A stretch of 5,565 nucleotides of DNA. Origin: Deltaproteobacteria bacterium. Its GTDB lineage: Bacteria; Desulfobacterota; Desulfobacteria; Desulfobacterales; JAFDCJ01. Below, in pieces: positions 5,494 to 5,565 of the stretch. The stretch lies in contig JAFDDW010000175.1 in assembly GCA_019310665.1 (NCBI GenBank), forward strand, positions 1 through 5,565. Direction: 5' to 3'. The translations under genes and the position numbers were made by a program. Below the pieces are notes generated by a model. It worked only from the letters and a program-made list of their open reading frames with translations, searched no databases and was not told the origin of the DNA. The first letter of the stretch is position 1. Every line of letters begins with the position of its first letter.

Positions 5494-5565
5494 ATGCCTA
5501 CTCCATTCAAAGAAGCCTTAGCATCCGGCAAGTTTGTGGTCACCAGTGAAGTTGCCCCTCCCAAG
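5494..5565 (+). CDS. metF: MetF, methylenetetrahydrofolate reductase, first 24 codons (3' end outside window)
   Basis: ATG 5494-5496 is preceded by AAAGGG (5481-5486) at 7-nt spacing. The visible residues include FKEALASGKFVVTSEVAPPK (5-24), the typical beginning of the MetF TIM barrel, where the first strand reads (V/F)(S/T)xEhxPPK. E19 falls where the E. coli MetF catalytic Glu28 lies (SFEFFPPR). The enzyme uses FMN or FAD to interconvert 5,10-methylene- and 5-methyl-tetrahydrofolate, the last step of the methyl branch of the Wood-Ljungdahl pathway before methyl transfer. Its position directly after metV supports the call. Only the N-terminus is visible, so length and later motifs cannot be checked. 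Confidence 0.85.
   Translation, partial: MPTPFKEALASGKFVVTSEVAPPK

Overview
The window looks like a chromosomal segment from an anaerobic deltaproteobacterium, most likely a sulfate reducer of the Desulfobacterales type that carries the Wood-Ljungdahl (reductive acetyl-CoA) pathway. This placement is an inference. It rests on a MetV-MetF methylenetetrahydrofolate reductase pair next to a NuoE/NuoF flavin module fused to a GltD/NfnB-like subunit, and on the general codon and protein style. No phylogenetic marker is present.

Layout, all on the + strand: (1) 1-762, the 3' end of a NuoG/formate-dehydrogenase-type molybdopterin oxidoreductase; (2) 763-923, a spacer with two heptamer repeat arrays in opposite orientation that can fold together; (3) 924-1406, a NuoE-like thioredoxin-fold [2Fe-2S] protein; (4) 1409-4540, a 1043-residue fusion of a thioredoxin-like [2Fe-2S] domain, a full NuoF/HydB FMN-NADH-[4Fe-4S] module and a GltD/NfnB-like FAD-NAD(P)H module; (5) 4537-5190, MetV; (6) 5191-5493, a 303-bp spacer mostly filled by a 242-bp MITE-like element with terminal inverted repeats and two perfect hairpins whose 7-nt loops are complementary; (7) 5494 to the window end, the first 24 codons of metF.

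Genes 3, 4 and 5 are tightly packed (2-bp gap, then a 4-bp ATGA overlap), so they should be one translationally coupled unit. The simplest reading is that NuoE and the NuoF::GltD fusion form a soluble flavin-based electron-transfer complex with one NADH site (FMN) and one further FAD/NAD(P)H site. That complex would hand electrons to MetV/MetF for reduction of methylene-tetrahydrofolate, or take them back when the pathway runs oxidatively. The combination recalls the electron-bifurcating HydABC, Nfn and Sporomusa-type (Stn) transhydrogenase families, but its link to MetVF is inferred from gene order only. The upstream molybdopterin protein may be a further subunit (NuoG-like) or a formate dehydrogenase; its diagnostic N-terminal part lies outside the window.
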